This document shows positions 34,203-42,786 of a stretch of 64,000 nucleotides of DNA, one piece after another. The notes beneath the pieces were generated by a model. That model was not told the origin of the DNA, searched no databases, and was given only the letters and a program-made list of their open reading frames with translations. The position numbers were made by a program, and so were the translations under genes. Source of the DNA: Granulicella sp. S156 (GTDB taxonomy: Bacteria > Acidobacteriota > Terriglobia > Terriglobales > Acidobacteriaceae); the NCBI RefSeq assembly GCF_009766105.1, contig NZ_LMUH01000025.1:315190-379189 (forward strand). Direction: 5' to 3'. How positions within the stretch are numbered: position 1 is the stretch's first letter; every line of letters starts with the position of its first letter.

Positions 34203-36662
34203 ATGAAACAGGACGTTACAGTTGAGCTTGCCGGTGGCAAGCACATTAAGTTTGAGACGGGACGGATCGCTAAACAGGCCTCCGGCGCCGCTTTCACGAC
34301 CAGCGGCGACAACGCCGTTCTGGCAACGGCAGTCGCCTCCCCCGACCCAAAGGAAGGGATTGACTTTTTCCCGCTTACCGTTGAATACAGGGAGTTTACC
34401 TATGCGGGTGGACGCATCCCCGGCGGCTTCATCAAGCGCGAGGGCCGGCCTTCCGAGAAGGAGATCCTGACCAGCCGTCAGATCGATCGCCCCATCCGCC
34501 CGTTGTTTCCGGAGGCCTTCCGGAACGAGACGCAAGTTGTCGCCTTCGTGTACTCGGCCGACAAGGAAAACGATCCGGACGTACTCGGCATCAACGGCGC
34601 GAGCTGCGCGCTGGCACTCTCTGATATTCCCTTCCACGGTCCCGTGGGCGCGGTACGTATCGGCTATATCGACGAGCAGTATGTCGTAAACCCGACCTAC
34701 ACCGAGCGTCTCACCAGCAAGCTGAACATCATGGTCGTCGGCACCAAAGACGGCATCGTGATGGTTGAGTCGGGTGCGAAGGAGATTCCCGAAGAGGTCG
34801 TCGTCGGAGCGATTGAGTTTGCTCACGAAGAGATCAAGAAGATTGTCGCCGGTATCGAAGACCTGGTCAGCCGCGCCGGCAAGACCAAGCGCACTGTGAC
34901 CGCGCTCGACAGCGACACCGCTTACGCGGCCGGCCTCAAAGCCAAGGTCGGCGAGCGCCTTGCAGATGCTCTGAACACCAAGAAGTATCCGAAGTTCGAG
35001 AGCTACGCCAAGGTCAAGGAGATCAAGGACGAGCTGAAGAAGGAGCTTCCTGAGGGTGAGCCGGATGCAGCGAAGAAACTCGGCAAGTACTTCGAGGGAC
35101 TCCGCGAGACTATCTTCCGGGAGCAGGTGCTGAACGACCGCATCCGCCCCGATCACCGCTCCTTTGACGAGATCCGCGCGATCTCCATCGAGACCGGTGT
35201 CCTTCCTCGCGTACATGGTTCCGCATTGTTCACTCGCGGCGAAACCCAGGCACTGGTCTCTGCGACGCTCGGTACCACCGACGACGCACAGCGCATGGAG
35301 AGCTACGAAGGCGAGCAGAAGCGGAAGTTCATGTTGCACTATAACTTTCCGCCGTTCTCGGTAGGTGAAGTTGGACGTATGACCGGTGTGGGCCGTCGCG
35401 AGATCGGCCACGGCGCTCTTGCATGGCGCGCTATCGAAGCGGTGCTTCCTGGCGAAGACGAGTCGCCCTACACGCTGCGCGTCGTCTCGGACATCCTCGA
35501 GTCGAACGGTTCGTCGTCCATGGCAACGGTGTGCGGCGCTTCCCTCTCGCTGATGCAGGCGGGTATTCCGCTCAAGGGTTCTGTGGCAGGCGTTGCGATG
35601 GGCCTGGTGAAGGAGGGCGACAAGTACGCCATCCTGACCGACATCGCGGGAGCCGAAGACCACTATGGCGACATGGACTTCAAGGTCGCCGGCACGCGCA
35701 ATGGCATCACCGCCTTGCAAATGGATATCAAGATCATGGGCATCACCACCCAGATCATGCGTGAGGCTCTCGAACAGGCTCGCCGCGGACGGTTGTTCCT
35801 GCTGGACACGATGGACGCCGTCATCTCGAAGGGCAACGAAGAAAAGAGCGCCTTTGCACCGCGCATCCACACCATCCAGATCCCGACCGACAAGATCCGC
35901 GACCTCATCGGACCTGGCGGCAAGGTTATCCGCGGTATCGTGGATGCGACCGGCGTCAAGATCGATGTGGACGATACGGGCCGCGTCAATGTGGCTTCGT
36001 CGGATGCCGAGGGACTCGCTAAAGCGATCCAGATGATCAGCGACATCACCGCTGTTCCCGAAGTCGGCAAGACGTACCTCGGCAAGGTCGTTCGTTTGGC
36101 GGAGTTCGGCGCTTTCGTCGAGATCTTCCCCGGAACCGATGGTCTGCTGCACGTCTCCGAGATCGCAGAGCATCGCGTGAAGGACGTGAAGGACGAACTT
36201 CGCGACGGCGACCAGGTGCTGGTGAAGGTGCTTTCGATCGACGGCAACCGCATCAAGCTCTCGCGCAAGGCCGTGCTCAAGGAGCAGCGCGCCAAGCTCG
36301 GCCTGCCCGATCCTGAAAATGAACAGCCCACGGGCGGTGACGAGCCGCGGCGTGAGCGTGCGCCACGCCCTGAGCGTGGTTCGCGTCCCGAGGCTCCCAA
36401 GCACGAGGACACCATCACCATCGAAGGCGGCGAAGATTTCGACGACGACGATGAGGATGATGACTTCGAAGGCGATGAGGATGAGGGTGGCGAGGAGAAC
36501 GGCGACGAAGAAAACGGCGACGCTCCGGCACCAGCGCCACAGAACGGCGCTGCGGCAGGCAATCGTCCCGCAGGAGCAGGCCAGAAGCGTCGCCGCCGTC
36601 GCGGTGGACGCCGGCCCGGTCAGGGTGGCGGCGCTCCGCAGGGCGGCAGTGCCAATAGCTAG
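34203..36662 (+). CDS. pnp: Polynucleotide phosphorylase with acidic/basic C-terminal tail
   Basis: 3'-5' phosphorolytic exoribonuclease of the RNA degradosome, 819 aa. RNase PH-like domain 1 (DGRPSEKEILTSRQIDRPIRPLFP shortened as TSRQIDRPIRPLFP, ~75-100), helical linker, RNase PH-like domain 2 (~320-540: GSALFTRGETQALV, DHYGDMDFKVAGT), KH domain (~555-620: KIRDLIGPGGKVIRGI) and S1 domain (~622-692: LRVHV-like GLLHVSEIAEHRVKDV). The canonical protein ends near residue 710; here a ~110-residue tail follows with a run of Asp/Glu (EDFDDDDEDDDFEGDEDE) and an Arg/Gly-rich end (QKRRRRRGGRRPGQGG), likely disordered and RNA- or protein-binding. Strong terminator after the gene. Confidence 0.97.
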   Translation: MKQDVTVELAGGKHIKFETGRIAKQASGAAFTTSGDNAVLATAVASPDPKEGIDFFPLTVEYREFTYAGGRIPGGFIKREGRPSEKEILTSRQIDRPIRPLFPEAFRNETQVVAFVYSADKENDPDVLGINGASCALALSDIPFHGPVGAVRIGYIDEQYVVNPTYTERLTSKLNIMVVGTKDGIVMVESGAKEIPEEVVVGAIEFAHEEIKKIVAGIEDLVSRAGKTKRTVTALDSDTAYAAGLKAKVGERLADALNTKKYPKFESYAKVKEIKDELKKELPEGEPDAAKKLGKYFEGLRETIFREQVLNDRIRPDHRSFDEIRAISIETGVLPRVHGSALFTRGETQALVSATLGTTDDAQRMESYEGEQKRKFMLHYNFPPFSVGEVGRMTGVGRREIGHGALAWRAIEAVLPGEDESPYTLRVVSDILESNGSSSMATVCGASLSLMQAGIPLKGSVAGVAMGLVKEGDKYAILTDIAGAEDHYGDMDFKVAGTRNGITALQMDIKIMGITTQIMREALEQARRGRLFLLDTMDAVISKGNEEKSAFAPRIHTIQIPTDKIRDLIGPGGKVIRGIVDATGVKIDVDDTGRVNVASSDAEGLAKAIQMISDITAVPEVGKTYLGKVVRLAEFGAFVEIFPGTDGLLHVSEIAEHRVKDVKDELRDGDQVLVKVLSIDGNRIKLSRKAVLKEQRAKLGLPDPENEQPTGGDEPRRERAPRPERGSRPEAPKHEDTITIEGGEDFDDDDEDDDFEGDEDEGGEENGDEENGDAPAPAPQNGAAAGNRPAGAGQKRRRRRGGRRPGQGGGAPQGGSANS

Positions 36663-36682
36663 TCCGCAAGAGTAACGAATGC

Positions 36683-36727
36683 ACAAACTATAGAAGCCGC
36701 GCCTTGTGCGCGGCTTCTATAGTTTGT
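36683..36727. terminator. Strong terminator after pnp
   Basis: A perfect 20-bp stem (36683-36702 with 36708-36727) around CTTGT, AT-rich at its base and GC-rich at its tip. It overlaps the leader of the next gene, whose ATG is at 36750. Confidence 0.85.
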
Positions 36728-36749
36728 GGGACGAAGTAGAAGAGGTCTT

Positions 36750-37652
36750 ATGGCAGAGAGACACCCAACGAGCTTGTGGCATCGGTGGTGGCCATTTGCT
36801 CTGCTTTGCCTCGCCGCTTCCAGCGAATGGCTGATCACCGACACCTGGCCACAGGCTGGTTCAACCGTTGCCACTGAAACAGTCGCCTGTGCACTTGCTG
36901 CAGGCTTAAGCCTTGGTCTGGCACTTAAGAATCGGAGCAGGCGTCCGTCAGAGACGTCCTTCTTTTCAGCCGCGCTGGGAGGGGTTCTGGTTCTTGTTGG
37001 CCCAGTCCTCGGAATCCTTCTCCAAGTACCTTCGCTTTCTCCCGCAAGTCTGGTTCTTGCACTGGCACTTACTCCGGTCGTGACCGCTGTTGCCGAGGCA
37101 GCCTTCGGCTCCACGGAGCAGGACTTTTCGACGGCAAGTCTTTGGCCGGGCCTCGCGGCTCTGGTTGGCCTGCTGCTGGTGCTACCAGAACCATCCTTTT
37201 CAAGCCCACTGAATGATGTAGTTTTGCTGATGGCACCTCTGTTGACGGGCGTCGGGTGCGTCCTCTTCCGTCGTTCTGTCGCTCCCGCGAGCGTCACCTG
37301 GAGTTCCGCCGCGGCTTTTGCCAGCGCAGGATTTGTCTTTGGAATAGCGGCGGCGGCACAATCCCTGCGGCAACACGCGATTCCTGCTTTGGCACCTGCT
37401 GCGGTAGCCATCGACTTCGTTCTCGCGCTGCTCACCATCCTGGCCTTGCAAAGACTGACGGCCTCACAGTACACCGCACGATACGTGCTGGTACCACTGG
37501 CGATTCTGTTGCAGGGGCTTCTCCTGCTGCATTCCATAACCACAGCGCGCAGCGTGGCCTGCGGTGTTTTGCTGGCAGGCGCGGCCGTGTCTCTTCTATT
37601 GTCCAGAAGCGAGAAAAACAGCGCTGAACCACCAAAGATTATGTCGAGCTAA
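36750..37652 (+). CDS. EamA/DMT-like multipass membrane protein
   Basis: A 300-aa protein (ATG 36750, AGAGG 5 nt upstream) with nine or ten hydrophobic helices in two similar halves, for example WWPFALLCLAAS, GVLVLVGPVLGILLQV, ASLVLALALTPVVTAVAEAA, GLAALVGLLLVL, VLLMAPLLTGVGCVLF, AIDFVLALLTILALQ and YVLVPLAILLQGLLLL. The ALTPVV...AL in the third-fourth helix and the 'P' positions fit the EamA drug/metabolite transporter fold. Alanine-rich and poorly conserved; substrate unknown and the family call is by topology rather than motif. Confidence 0.65.
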   Translation: MAERHPTSLWHRWWPFALLCLAASSEWLITDTWPQAGSTVATETVACALAAGLSLGLALKNRSRRPSETSFFSAALGGVLVLVGPVLGILLQVPSLSPASLVLALALTPVVTAVAEAAFGSTEQDFSTASLWPGLAALVGLLLVLPEPSFSSPLNDVVLLMAPLLTGVGCVLFRRSVAPASVTWSSAAAFASAGFVFGIAAAAQSLRQHAIPALAPAAVAIDFVLALLTILALQRLTASQYTARYVLVPLAILLQGLLLLHSITTARSVACGVLLAGAAVSLLLSRSEKNSAEPPKIMSS

Positions 37653-37693
37653 AAAGCTCGAAGATTCGAGCCTGCGAGGGTAAACTTCGGAAC

Positions 37694-38104
37694 ATGGCAG
37701 CATCGATGTACATCGTGGTCGAGGGTGAGGATCCCGGCTTCAACATCTTCGTAAACGGACGTGCACTGGCGCGGCATGAAAGCGCCGTTGAGCGCCTGGC
37801 ACTTGAGCTTAGTGTGCGTCCCCTGATCGAATTCTTCTCGGCGGACGAAAGTTCTATGGCCCTGCTGATCGAAGAGGGCGCGGGCAATCCTGACCTGCTG
37901 AAACGTCTGCCGCCGCCGCAGTGGTATCGCGGCGAAGATGGGTTACCTACGGTTATGGCACTGATCCAATCGCTCGAAGGCGATCCTCAACAGCTCGGCA
38001 CCGAAGGGGCTTCGGTGCTGGAAGAACTACGGGAGTATGAGATTGTCCTGCGCAAGACGGCGGAGCGTGGTCTTCGCTGGCACCTTGCGGTAAGCTGGCG
38101 CTGA
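37694..38104 (+). CDS. Conserved hypothetical protein (136 aa)
   Basis: Not recognised. A soluble acidic protein starting MAASMYIVVEGEDPGF (or at the second Met, 37706) with FVNGRALARHESAVERLA and a helical end EELREYEIVLRKTAERGL. No signal peptide, Cys or catalytic motif. Starts 42 bp after the EamA-like gene on the same strand and so may be in the same unit. The strand-helix pattern suggests a small alpha/beta fold; no function can be given. Confidence 0.7.
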   Translation: MAASMYIVVEGEDPGFNIFVNGRALARHESAVERLALELSVRPLIEFFSADESSMALLIEEGAGNPDLLKRLPPPQWYRGEDGLPTVMALIQSLEGDPQQLGTEGASVLEELREYEIVLRKTAERGLRWHLAVSWR

Positions 38105-38115
38105 CTCATCAGCCC

Positions 38116-38628
38116 TTATTTCTTCCAGGCCCCAAGCAGTCGTCGCAGCACGATCAGCTCGCCCGTATGGTACGAGTTGTGGTCTGCGATCAACAAGGCC
38201 TCGCGCAGCAGCGTCTGGCCGTCTCCCCAGGAAAAGGGTTCTGTCAGCGACTTGTCATCGGTTTCTTTGAGGAGTTTTTCAAAGAGCTTGCGGTCGGCAT
38301 GAATCTCGCGGATCGAATGTTCCCACGCAGCCTCACTGGGCGGAGCGGACTCCTTCGGCCAATAGTCATCCGGCCACTTTATCTCCCGATAGCCACCTTC
38401 TTTATTGTCGGTGAACTCGAGAATGTCACGCTGCGTGATGCGCAGATGCTCGACGATCTGCCATGCGGAGTACGGCAATCCCTCCGGAACCTCCCCGCGA
38501 AGCTTCGCGGGAAAGTCTTTCACGGCAGCCTCAAAGGTGGCATGAGCATTGCCACCCTCGAGAAGCGCGAGCAGTTCCTGGATCAATGTTCCCTTAAGAT
38601 AGGTTGCGGACTGCACATTGTGTGTCAT
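38116..38628 (-). CDS. DinB-family metal-binding protein
   Basis: A 170-aa four-helix bundle of the DinB/YfiT superfamily. Typical layout: helix 1 GTLIQELLALLEGGNAHATFEAAV, YSAWQIVEHLRITQRDILEF with His of the metal site, WPKESAPPSEAAWEHSI, and the last helix LLREALLIADHNSYHTGELIVLRR with the other two His (written in fragments: YSAWQIVEHLR and IADHNSYHTGEL). The three His are at the usual places, so a divalent metal site is likely. Members include thiol-S-transferases and damage-inducible proteins; the particular activity is unknown. Convergent with the preceding gene. Confidence 0.88.
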   Translation of the reverse strand: MTHNVQSATYLKGTLIQELLALLEGGNAHATFEAAVKDFPAKLRGEVPEGLPYSAWQIVEHLRITQRDILEFTDNKEGGYREIKWPDDYWPKESAPPSEAAWEHSIREIHADRKLFEKLLKETDDKSLTEPFSWGDGQTLLREALLIADHNSYHTGELIVLRRLLGAWKK

Positions 38629-38676
38629 GTCTCTATCGGATGCAGCTTGATGGAAAACTGTCGCACAAAGTAATTC

Positions 38677-39582
38677 TCAGCGAGTCTCCGGCTGCCAGAG
38701 CCAGGCTGCGCCTCGTACTCCGCTGGAGTCCCCGTGGATAGCCTGGACGATGGGCGTATCGACGCCTCCACCGAAGGGGTAATCGCGCAGCCGCTGCGAG
38801 ACACCTGCGTAGAGGCTCTCAATATTGGAGAGGCCGCCGCCCAGCACGATCACATCCGGATCGAGGACGTCGATCACCATCGCGAGTCCGCGTGCCATGC
38901 GATCCTCGAGGCGTTCAAACGCAGCCAAAGCTACTGCATCTCCGGCCTCGGCCGCAGCAAGAATCTCCTTGCCGCGAAGCTCTCGGCCGCTGCTGCGGGC
39001 AAAATCCTGCTCAAAGCCTGTGCCCGAGATCCAGGTCTCCAGGCATCCCGTTCGACCGCAGTAGCACTGCGGACCGGGCACCTCGTCACCCTGCGCCCAG
39101 GGCAACGGCATGTGTCCCCACTCTCCGGCAATGCCGTTTCTTCCCGCATGGACACGCCCGTCAATCGCAACGCCACCGCCGCAGCCGGTACCGACGATGA
39201 CGCCAAAGACAATGCGCACGCCACGGGCCGCGCCGTCGGTGGCCTCGCTGACGGCAAAACAATTCGCATCATTCGCGCAACGGACTTCACGGTCGAGCGC
39301 AAGGCTCAGATCGTGCTCAAACGGACGACCATTGATCCACGTCGAGTTGGCATTCTTCACGAGGCCGGTCGACGCAATGACCGTTCCCGGAATCCCTACG
39401 CCGACACTGCCAACCCGCTTGGTTGCCTGCTCCATATCGCGAACGAGTCCGGCAATCGTTGCGATCGTTGCGTCATAGTCTCCACGCGGTGTTGCCACTC
39501 GAATGCGACGCAGTTCCTGCCCTTTTGCGTCTAGCGCTATTGCCTCTATCTTCGTCCCACCCAGATCAATTCCAATTCGCAC
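38677..39582 (-). CDS. ROK-family sugar kinase (Mak/N-acetylglucosamine/fructokinase-like)
   Basis: A 301-aa ATP-dependent hexose kinase. [13 protein letters not shown] is the phosphate-binding motif; [19 protein letters not shown] with the catalytic Asp and the Zn-site block [19 protein letters not shown] (Cys3-His) and WISGTG follow, then [15 protein letters not shown]. The '[18 protein letters not shown]' wording is that of Mak/NagK fructokinases. No repressor HTH is present, so it is an enzyme rather than a NagC-like regulator. Exact sugar is unproved. Transcribed alone; a 95-bp gap from DinB downstream. Confidence 0.92.
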   Translation of the reverse strand: MRIGIDLGGTKIEAIALDAKGQELRRIRVATPRGDYDATIATIAGLVRDMEQATKRVGSVGVGIPGTVIASTGLVKNANSTWINGRPFEHDLSLALDREVRCANDANCFAVSEATDGAARGVRIVFGVIVGTGCGGGVAIDGRVHAGRNGIAGEWGHMPLPWAQGDEVPGPQCYCGRTGCLETWISGTGFEQDFARSSGRELRGKEILAAAEAGDAVALAAFERLEDRMARGLAMVIDVLDPDVIVLGGGLSNIESLYAGVSQRLRDYPFGGGVDTPIVQAIHGDSSGVRGAAWLWQPETR

Positions 39583-39897
39583 GTCTTTTTATTCACTCCA
39601 GAAGTCTTGTTAAGGGTATCGCGAGCGCGGGACTTTGGACTACATCCACCTGATATCAATTACGTTGCTGCCTATATTTTTGTTCCAACCAGGCAAGAGA
39701 GTAGTCGAGAACACACTCCACTTCCGCTGATTCCGCGACAGGAAGCTCAGTGCTCCGCTGCTTCCTGACATCGAAGCGTCAGAAAACAAACTGCACCTTC
39801 CAACTAACCCACTACCTTCCACCCTATTAGGGGTTTACAATTAGCGCGTCTTAAGCTACCAACTTTTGCAGCTACTTCAGTAGGCGAGGAGAATACT
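39583..39897. other. 315-bp divergent intergenic region
   Basis: Lies between the ROK kinase and the Pro/Gly-rich membrane protein and must carry both promoters. A small 8-bp hairpin (CAGGAAGC 39739-39746 with GCTTCCTG 39760-39767) and a short direct repeat of ACCTTCCA around 39790-39830 are the only structures seen. No gene with an SD was found. Confidence 0.35.
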
Positions 39898-40467
39898 ATG
39901 CAGAACCCAACGAATCAGGGTGGCGAATGGGAACATGTACCCAGTAGTGATTTCAGCGCAGGAAGCGCTCCGGCCTCTAATGTCTATGCATCGTCGGGTT
40001 CTGGCTACCCACCGCCGAACGACCCGAACTATCCTCCTCCGCCGCCGCAAGGCGGTGGATACCCTCCACAAGGCGGTGGTGGATACCCTCCACCTCAGGG
40101 TGGTCCCCCGCAGGGTGACGGGCTGTCTCCGACCGCGGCAGCAGCCATCGCCTACATCACCATCATTCCGGCGATCATCTTCCTCGTCATGGACCCGTAC
40201 AAGCGCATGGCCCTCGTACGCTTCCACTCGCTGCAGTGCTTGTTCTTCGCGGGTGCCTGGATCGTCGTCGACATTTTGGCCGCCATCATCCTCCATATTC
40301 TTTCCCATATTCCAGTCCTTGGCTGCGTAGTCATTTTGATCTGGCCCCTCATCGGCCTGTTCTTTCTGATCGTATGGATTCTGTGCATCTTCAAAGCCAG
40401 CAAGGGCGAGTACTTCAAGCTGCCTGTCATCGGCGACCTGGCCCTCAAGATGAGCCAGCAGGTCTAA
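39898..40467 (+). CDS. DUF4870-like membrane protein with Pro/Gly-rich N-terminus
   Basis: A 189-aa protein with AGGAG upstream. The first ~75 residues are a low-complexity cytoplasmic tail with repeats such as GYPPQGGG and YPPPQGGPPQ. Three membrane helices follow (AAIAYITIIPAIIFLV, CLFFAGAWIVVDILAAIILHIL, VILIWPLIGLFFLIVWILCIF), with RFHSLQCLFF between the first two and YFKLPVIGDLA near the end, matching the DUF4870/'Tic20-like' pattern. Unknown function; such proteins are common in soil bacteria. A long bidirectional palindrome separates it from the T6SS locus. Confidence 0.8.
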   Translation: MQNPTNQGGEWEHVPSSDFSAGSAPASNVYASSGSGYPPPNDPNYPPPPPQGGGYPPQGGGGYPPPQGGPPQGDGLSPTAAAAIAYITIIPAIIFLVMDPYKRMALVRFHSLQCLFFAGAWIVVDILAAIILHILSHIPVLGCVVILIWPLIGLFFLIVWILCIFKASKGEYFKLPVIGDLALKMSQQV

Positions 40468-40482
40468 TCCCAGTTATTTCCA

Positions 40483-40526
40483 GCAAAGCGAAGGGCGAGT
40501 CGAATTCGACTCGCCCTTCGCTTTGC
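40483..40526. terminator. 44-bp perfect palindrome, bidirectional terminator
   Basis: A 22-bp stem with no loop bases (arms 40483-40504 and 40505-40526), centred on GAATTC. It lies between the convergent membrane-protein gene and tssK1 and would terminate in both directions. Confidence 0.8.
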
Positions 40527-40542
40527 GCCTTTGAACTCTTCA

Positions 40543-41898
40543 CTAGACCGCGTTCGGCAACAGAATGATCAGCTCGAAGACAGGATTCATAAACTCTTCC
40601 GGCGAGTACACCGCAAAGTTGCGCGCACGCGTAACCGCCTCCCACACGCCGCCTGTGCGGTCGATGCTGAAATACTGGTAGTTCAGTTTTACAGGCAGAG
40701 CTCGCGGTGGAGAGGGCACGTGTGTCAGCTTCAATCCCGGCAATGCCTGATTGATCAGCTGCTCGATGTGCGTCGCGGAGCAAGCCTTCAACAGGAGCGG
40801 CGCTCGCGAGATGATCTCTTCCTTGCGAATGTCGGCGGCTATCGCGAGATAGAAACGGGAGTTCTCGAAGTAGCTGTCTTTGTCGATCGACGTTGCGTAG
40901 ATATTCGGCCGCAGGATCTTCAAGGGCAGAGAGATAAAGTTACTCGGAACTACAGTATCCAGCAGTTGCCGTATCTGCAGGTCGAGCGTCGCAAAGCACT
41001 CGCCGAGCGCTTCGTGGTCATAACGCGGCAGATCGCGCGGCTCTATCTTCGTCGAAAACGCCGTCAGTGCACCGGCCAGCTCCAGTAACGACGTATACAT
41101 ATCCTCTGGATGGACCAGAGATTTCTCGAACAAGTGGCGCAGCACGGGCAGGTGCGTGTTGATGGTGTACAACAGCCAGAAGTTCGCGATGTCGGACGCA
41201 CCAAAGTCCGCCAGTGACTGATTTTTCTGCCGCCGAGTTCCCGCAAGCTGGCTGCTGCGCGCCACCAGCAGCTCTATCGTGCTGCGTAGAATGCCGTTCA
41301 GAAAATCGTTGTCACGGATATTGATGACCGGCGGCACATACGCGGGTGCGAGGCGATAGGTGCCGGCCTCGGTCTTTTCCACCCTGGCTATCGGCAGGAG
41401 GGTGGCCCCTTCGAGGTTATCCAGCTCGGAGAGCAACTGCAGGTTCTTCCCTGCCAACTGCACGGACTTCTCGCCGATGCCGGTGTTCTCATCCCGCAAC
41501 ATGCGTACCTGCGAGACAAAGCGAGTGCTTACCCCACCGCGCTGCAACGAGACATTCATGCCGCCGAGCCGATGCTGAGGAATGGAAAGATAGAACGTGC
41601 ACGCGGAACGTCCGTCCTGAAAACACTCTTCGAGCGAGCGAGCCCCCGGCGCATGGTCCGATCCTGGAATATCCAGCGGCAGTGCGTCCGGGAAGATGCC
41701 CACGGCGCTGCTAATCGACAGAGCTCCGCTGGCCAGTGCCTTCGGGTCGATCTGTAGCGACGAGAAGCCCCAGTAATACGAAGCGACCGATTCGAGATGG
41801 AACCGGACCATCTCCTCGATGAATCTTTCCTGTGCCTGCAAGTGCTGCGGCGAAAGGAAAGTACCTTTTGACCAGATAACAGGCTGTAACTGTCGCAT
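40543..41898 (-). CDS. tssK: T6SS baseplate protein TssK (copy 1)
   Basis: Baseplate adaptor that links the T6SS membrane complex to the wedge (TssE-F-G). 451 aa, with the family start QPVIWSKGTFLSPQHLQAQERFIEEM, here shown as VIWSKGTFLSPQHLQ, then the N-terminal shoulder, middle helical bundle (about 200-330: FWLLYTINTHLPVLRHLFE) and C-terminal head (KLNYQYFSIDRTGGVWEAV). Good SD (GGAG 6 nt upstream). It is the only core gene on the minus strand at the left edge and shares a 366-bp divergent region with tssB. A second tssK begins at 62648. Confidence 0.95.
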   Translation of the reverse strand: MRQLQPVIWSKGTFLSPQHLQAQERFIEEMVRFHLESVASYYWGFSSLQIDPKALASGALSISSAVGIFPDALPLDIPGSDHAPGARSLEECFQDGRSACTFYLSIPQHRLGGMNVSLQRGGVSTRFVSQVRMLRDENTGIGEKSVQLAGKNLQLLSELDNLEGATLLPIARVEKTEAGTYRLAPAYVPPVINIRDNDFLNGILRSTIELLVARSSQLAGTRRQKNQSLADFGASDIANFWLLYTINTHLPVLRHLFEKSLVHPEDMYTSLLELAGALTAFSTKIEPRDLPRYDHEALGECFATLDLQIRQLLDTVVPSNFISLPLKILRPNIYATSIDKDSYFENSRFYLAIAADIRKEEIISRAPLLLKACSATHIEQLINQALPGLKLTHVPSPPRALPVKLNYQYFSIDRTGGVWEAVTRARNFAVYSPEEFMNPVFELIILLPNAV

Positions 41899-42049
41899 GG
41901 ACAGCTCCTTAGTTTTTGGCGGGAACCATTGCCATGAGACTATAACCCCACTTAGCCCCTACTGCAAAGCTAAATATATTCAGCCATATTGCGCATAACA
42001 AAGCAGTTGGCGAATTAATGTATTTTTATATTTTTTCGTCCCTAGCTCG

Positions 42050-42078
42050 TTGACTTTGACCTACCCCCTGAGTAAGGT
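42050..42078 (+). promoter_or_regulatory. Candidate sigma-70 promoter for the T6SS operon
   Basis: TTGACT (42050-42055) and TAAGGT (42073-42078) with 17 bp between, 187 bp before the tssB ATG, in the AT-rich 366-bp divergent region 41899-42264. The rest of that region shows no gene or clear operator. Sequence match only. Confidence 0.3.
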
Positions 42079-42264
42079 TCGTCGCAGGTTATCTATAGAT
42101 TTTCGAAGCAGTGCATTGCGACTCTGCGATCTGCACTGGGATCTTCATCCAGCTCATCCGAGGGGGGAGGGACCAACTGCGCCTCGAAGATCAAAAAATA
42201 AGGTTTGCGTTCTCCGTCTGTAACGGTCACGTCACTGTTCGCACTATTCAAAAAGAGGGTCGTC

Positions 42265-42786
42265 ATGGCAAATGAAAGCACGCAACATAAACTCGATCGG
42301 GTTCGCTCACCGCGCGTTCACATTACCTACGATGTGGAAGTTGGTGACGCCATCGAGATGAAGGAACTGCCCTTTGTCATGGGCGTTCTTGGAGACCTTT
42401 CCGGCCAACCCGAGCAGCCGCTGGCGGCGCTCAAGGACCGTAAGTTCGTCGAGATCAACCCCGACAACTTCGACACGGTCCTTAAAGGCATGAAGCCGCA
42501 CCTGGCCTATGCCGTGGATAACAAGCTCAGCGACGACCCCAACGCCGGGCAGGTGAAAGTCAACCTGAACTTCGAGAGCATGGACGACTTCTCCCCCGCA
42601 AACGTCGCCAAACAGGTAAAACCGCTCAACGATCTGCTGGAGCTGCGCGGCAAGCTCTCCGACCTGCGCGGCAGCCTGCAGGGAAACGACAAGCTCGACG
42701 AACTGCTGTTCGAATCCATGTCCAACACCGAGACGCGCAACAAGCTGCGTGAGGAACTGGGCGCGGATGCGGGAGGTGCTAAATGA
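42265..42786 (+). CDS. tssB: T6SS contractile sheath small subunit TssB
   Basis: VipA/TssB, 173 aa; with TssC it forms the contractile sheath. ATG 42265 has GAGGG 5 nt upstream; the extra upstream frame is not conserved. Family phrases: STQHKLDRVRSPRVHITYDV, ELPFVMGVLGDLSG, RKFVEINPDNFDTVLKGM, LNFESMDDFSPANVAKQV and LNDLLELRGKLSDL. The gene ends ATGA, overlapping the tssC start by 4 bp. First gene of the plus-strand T6SS array. Confidence 0.96.
   Translation: MANESTQHKLDRVRSPRVHITYDVEVGDAIEMKELPFVMGVLGDLSGQPEQPLAALKDRKFVEINPDNFDTVLKGMKPHLAYAVDNKLSDDPNAGQVKVNLNFESMDDFSPANVAKQVKPLNDLLELRGKLSDLRGSLQGNDKLDELLFESMSNTETRNKLREELGADAGGAK

Noticed and set aside
42093-42281. Minus-strand 62-codon ORF in the tssK1-tssB spacer
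   Set aside because: Overlaps the tssB start region, no SD, no recognisable sequence; more likely promoter DNA.
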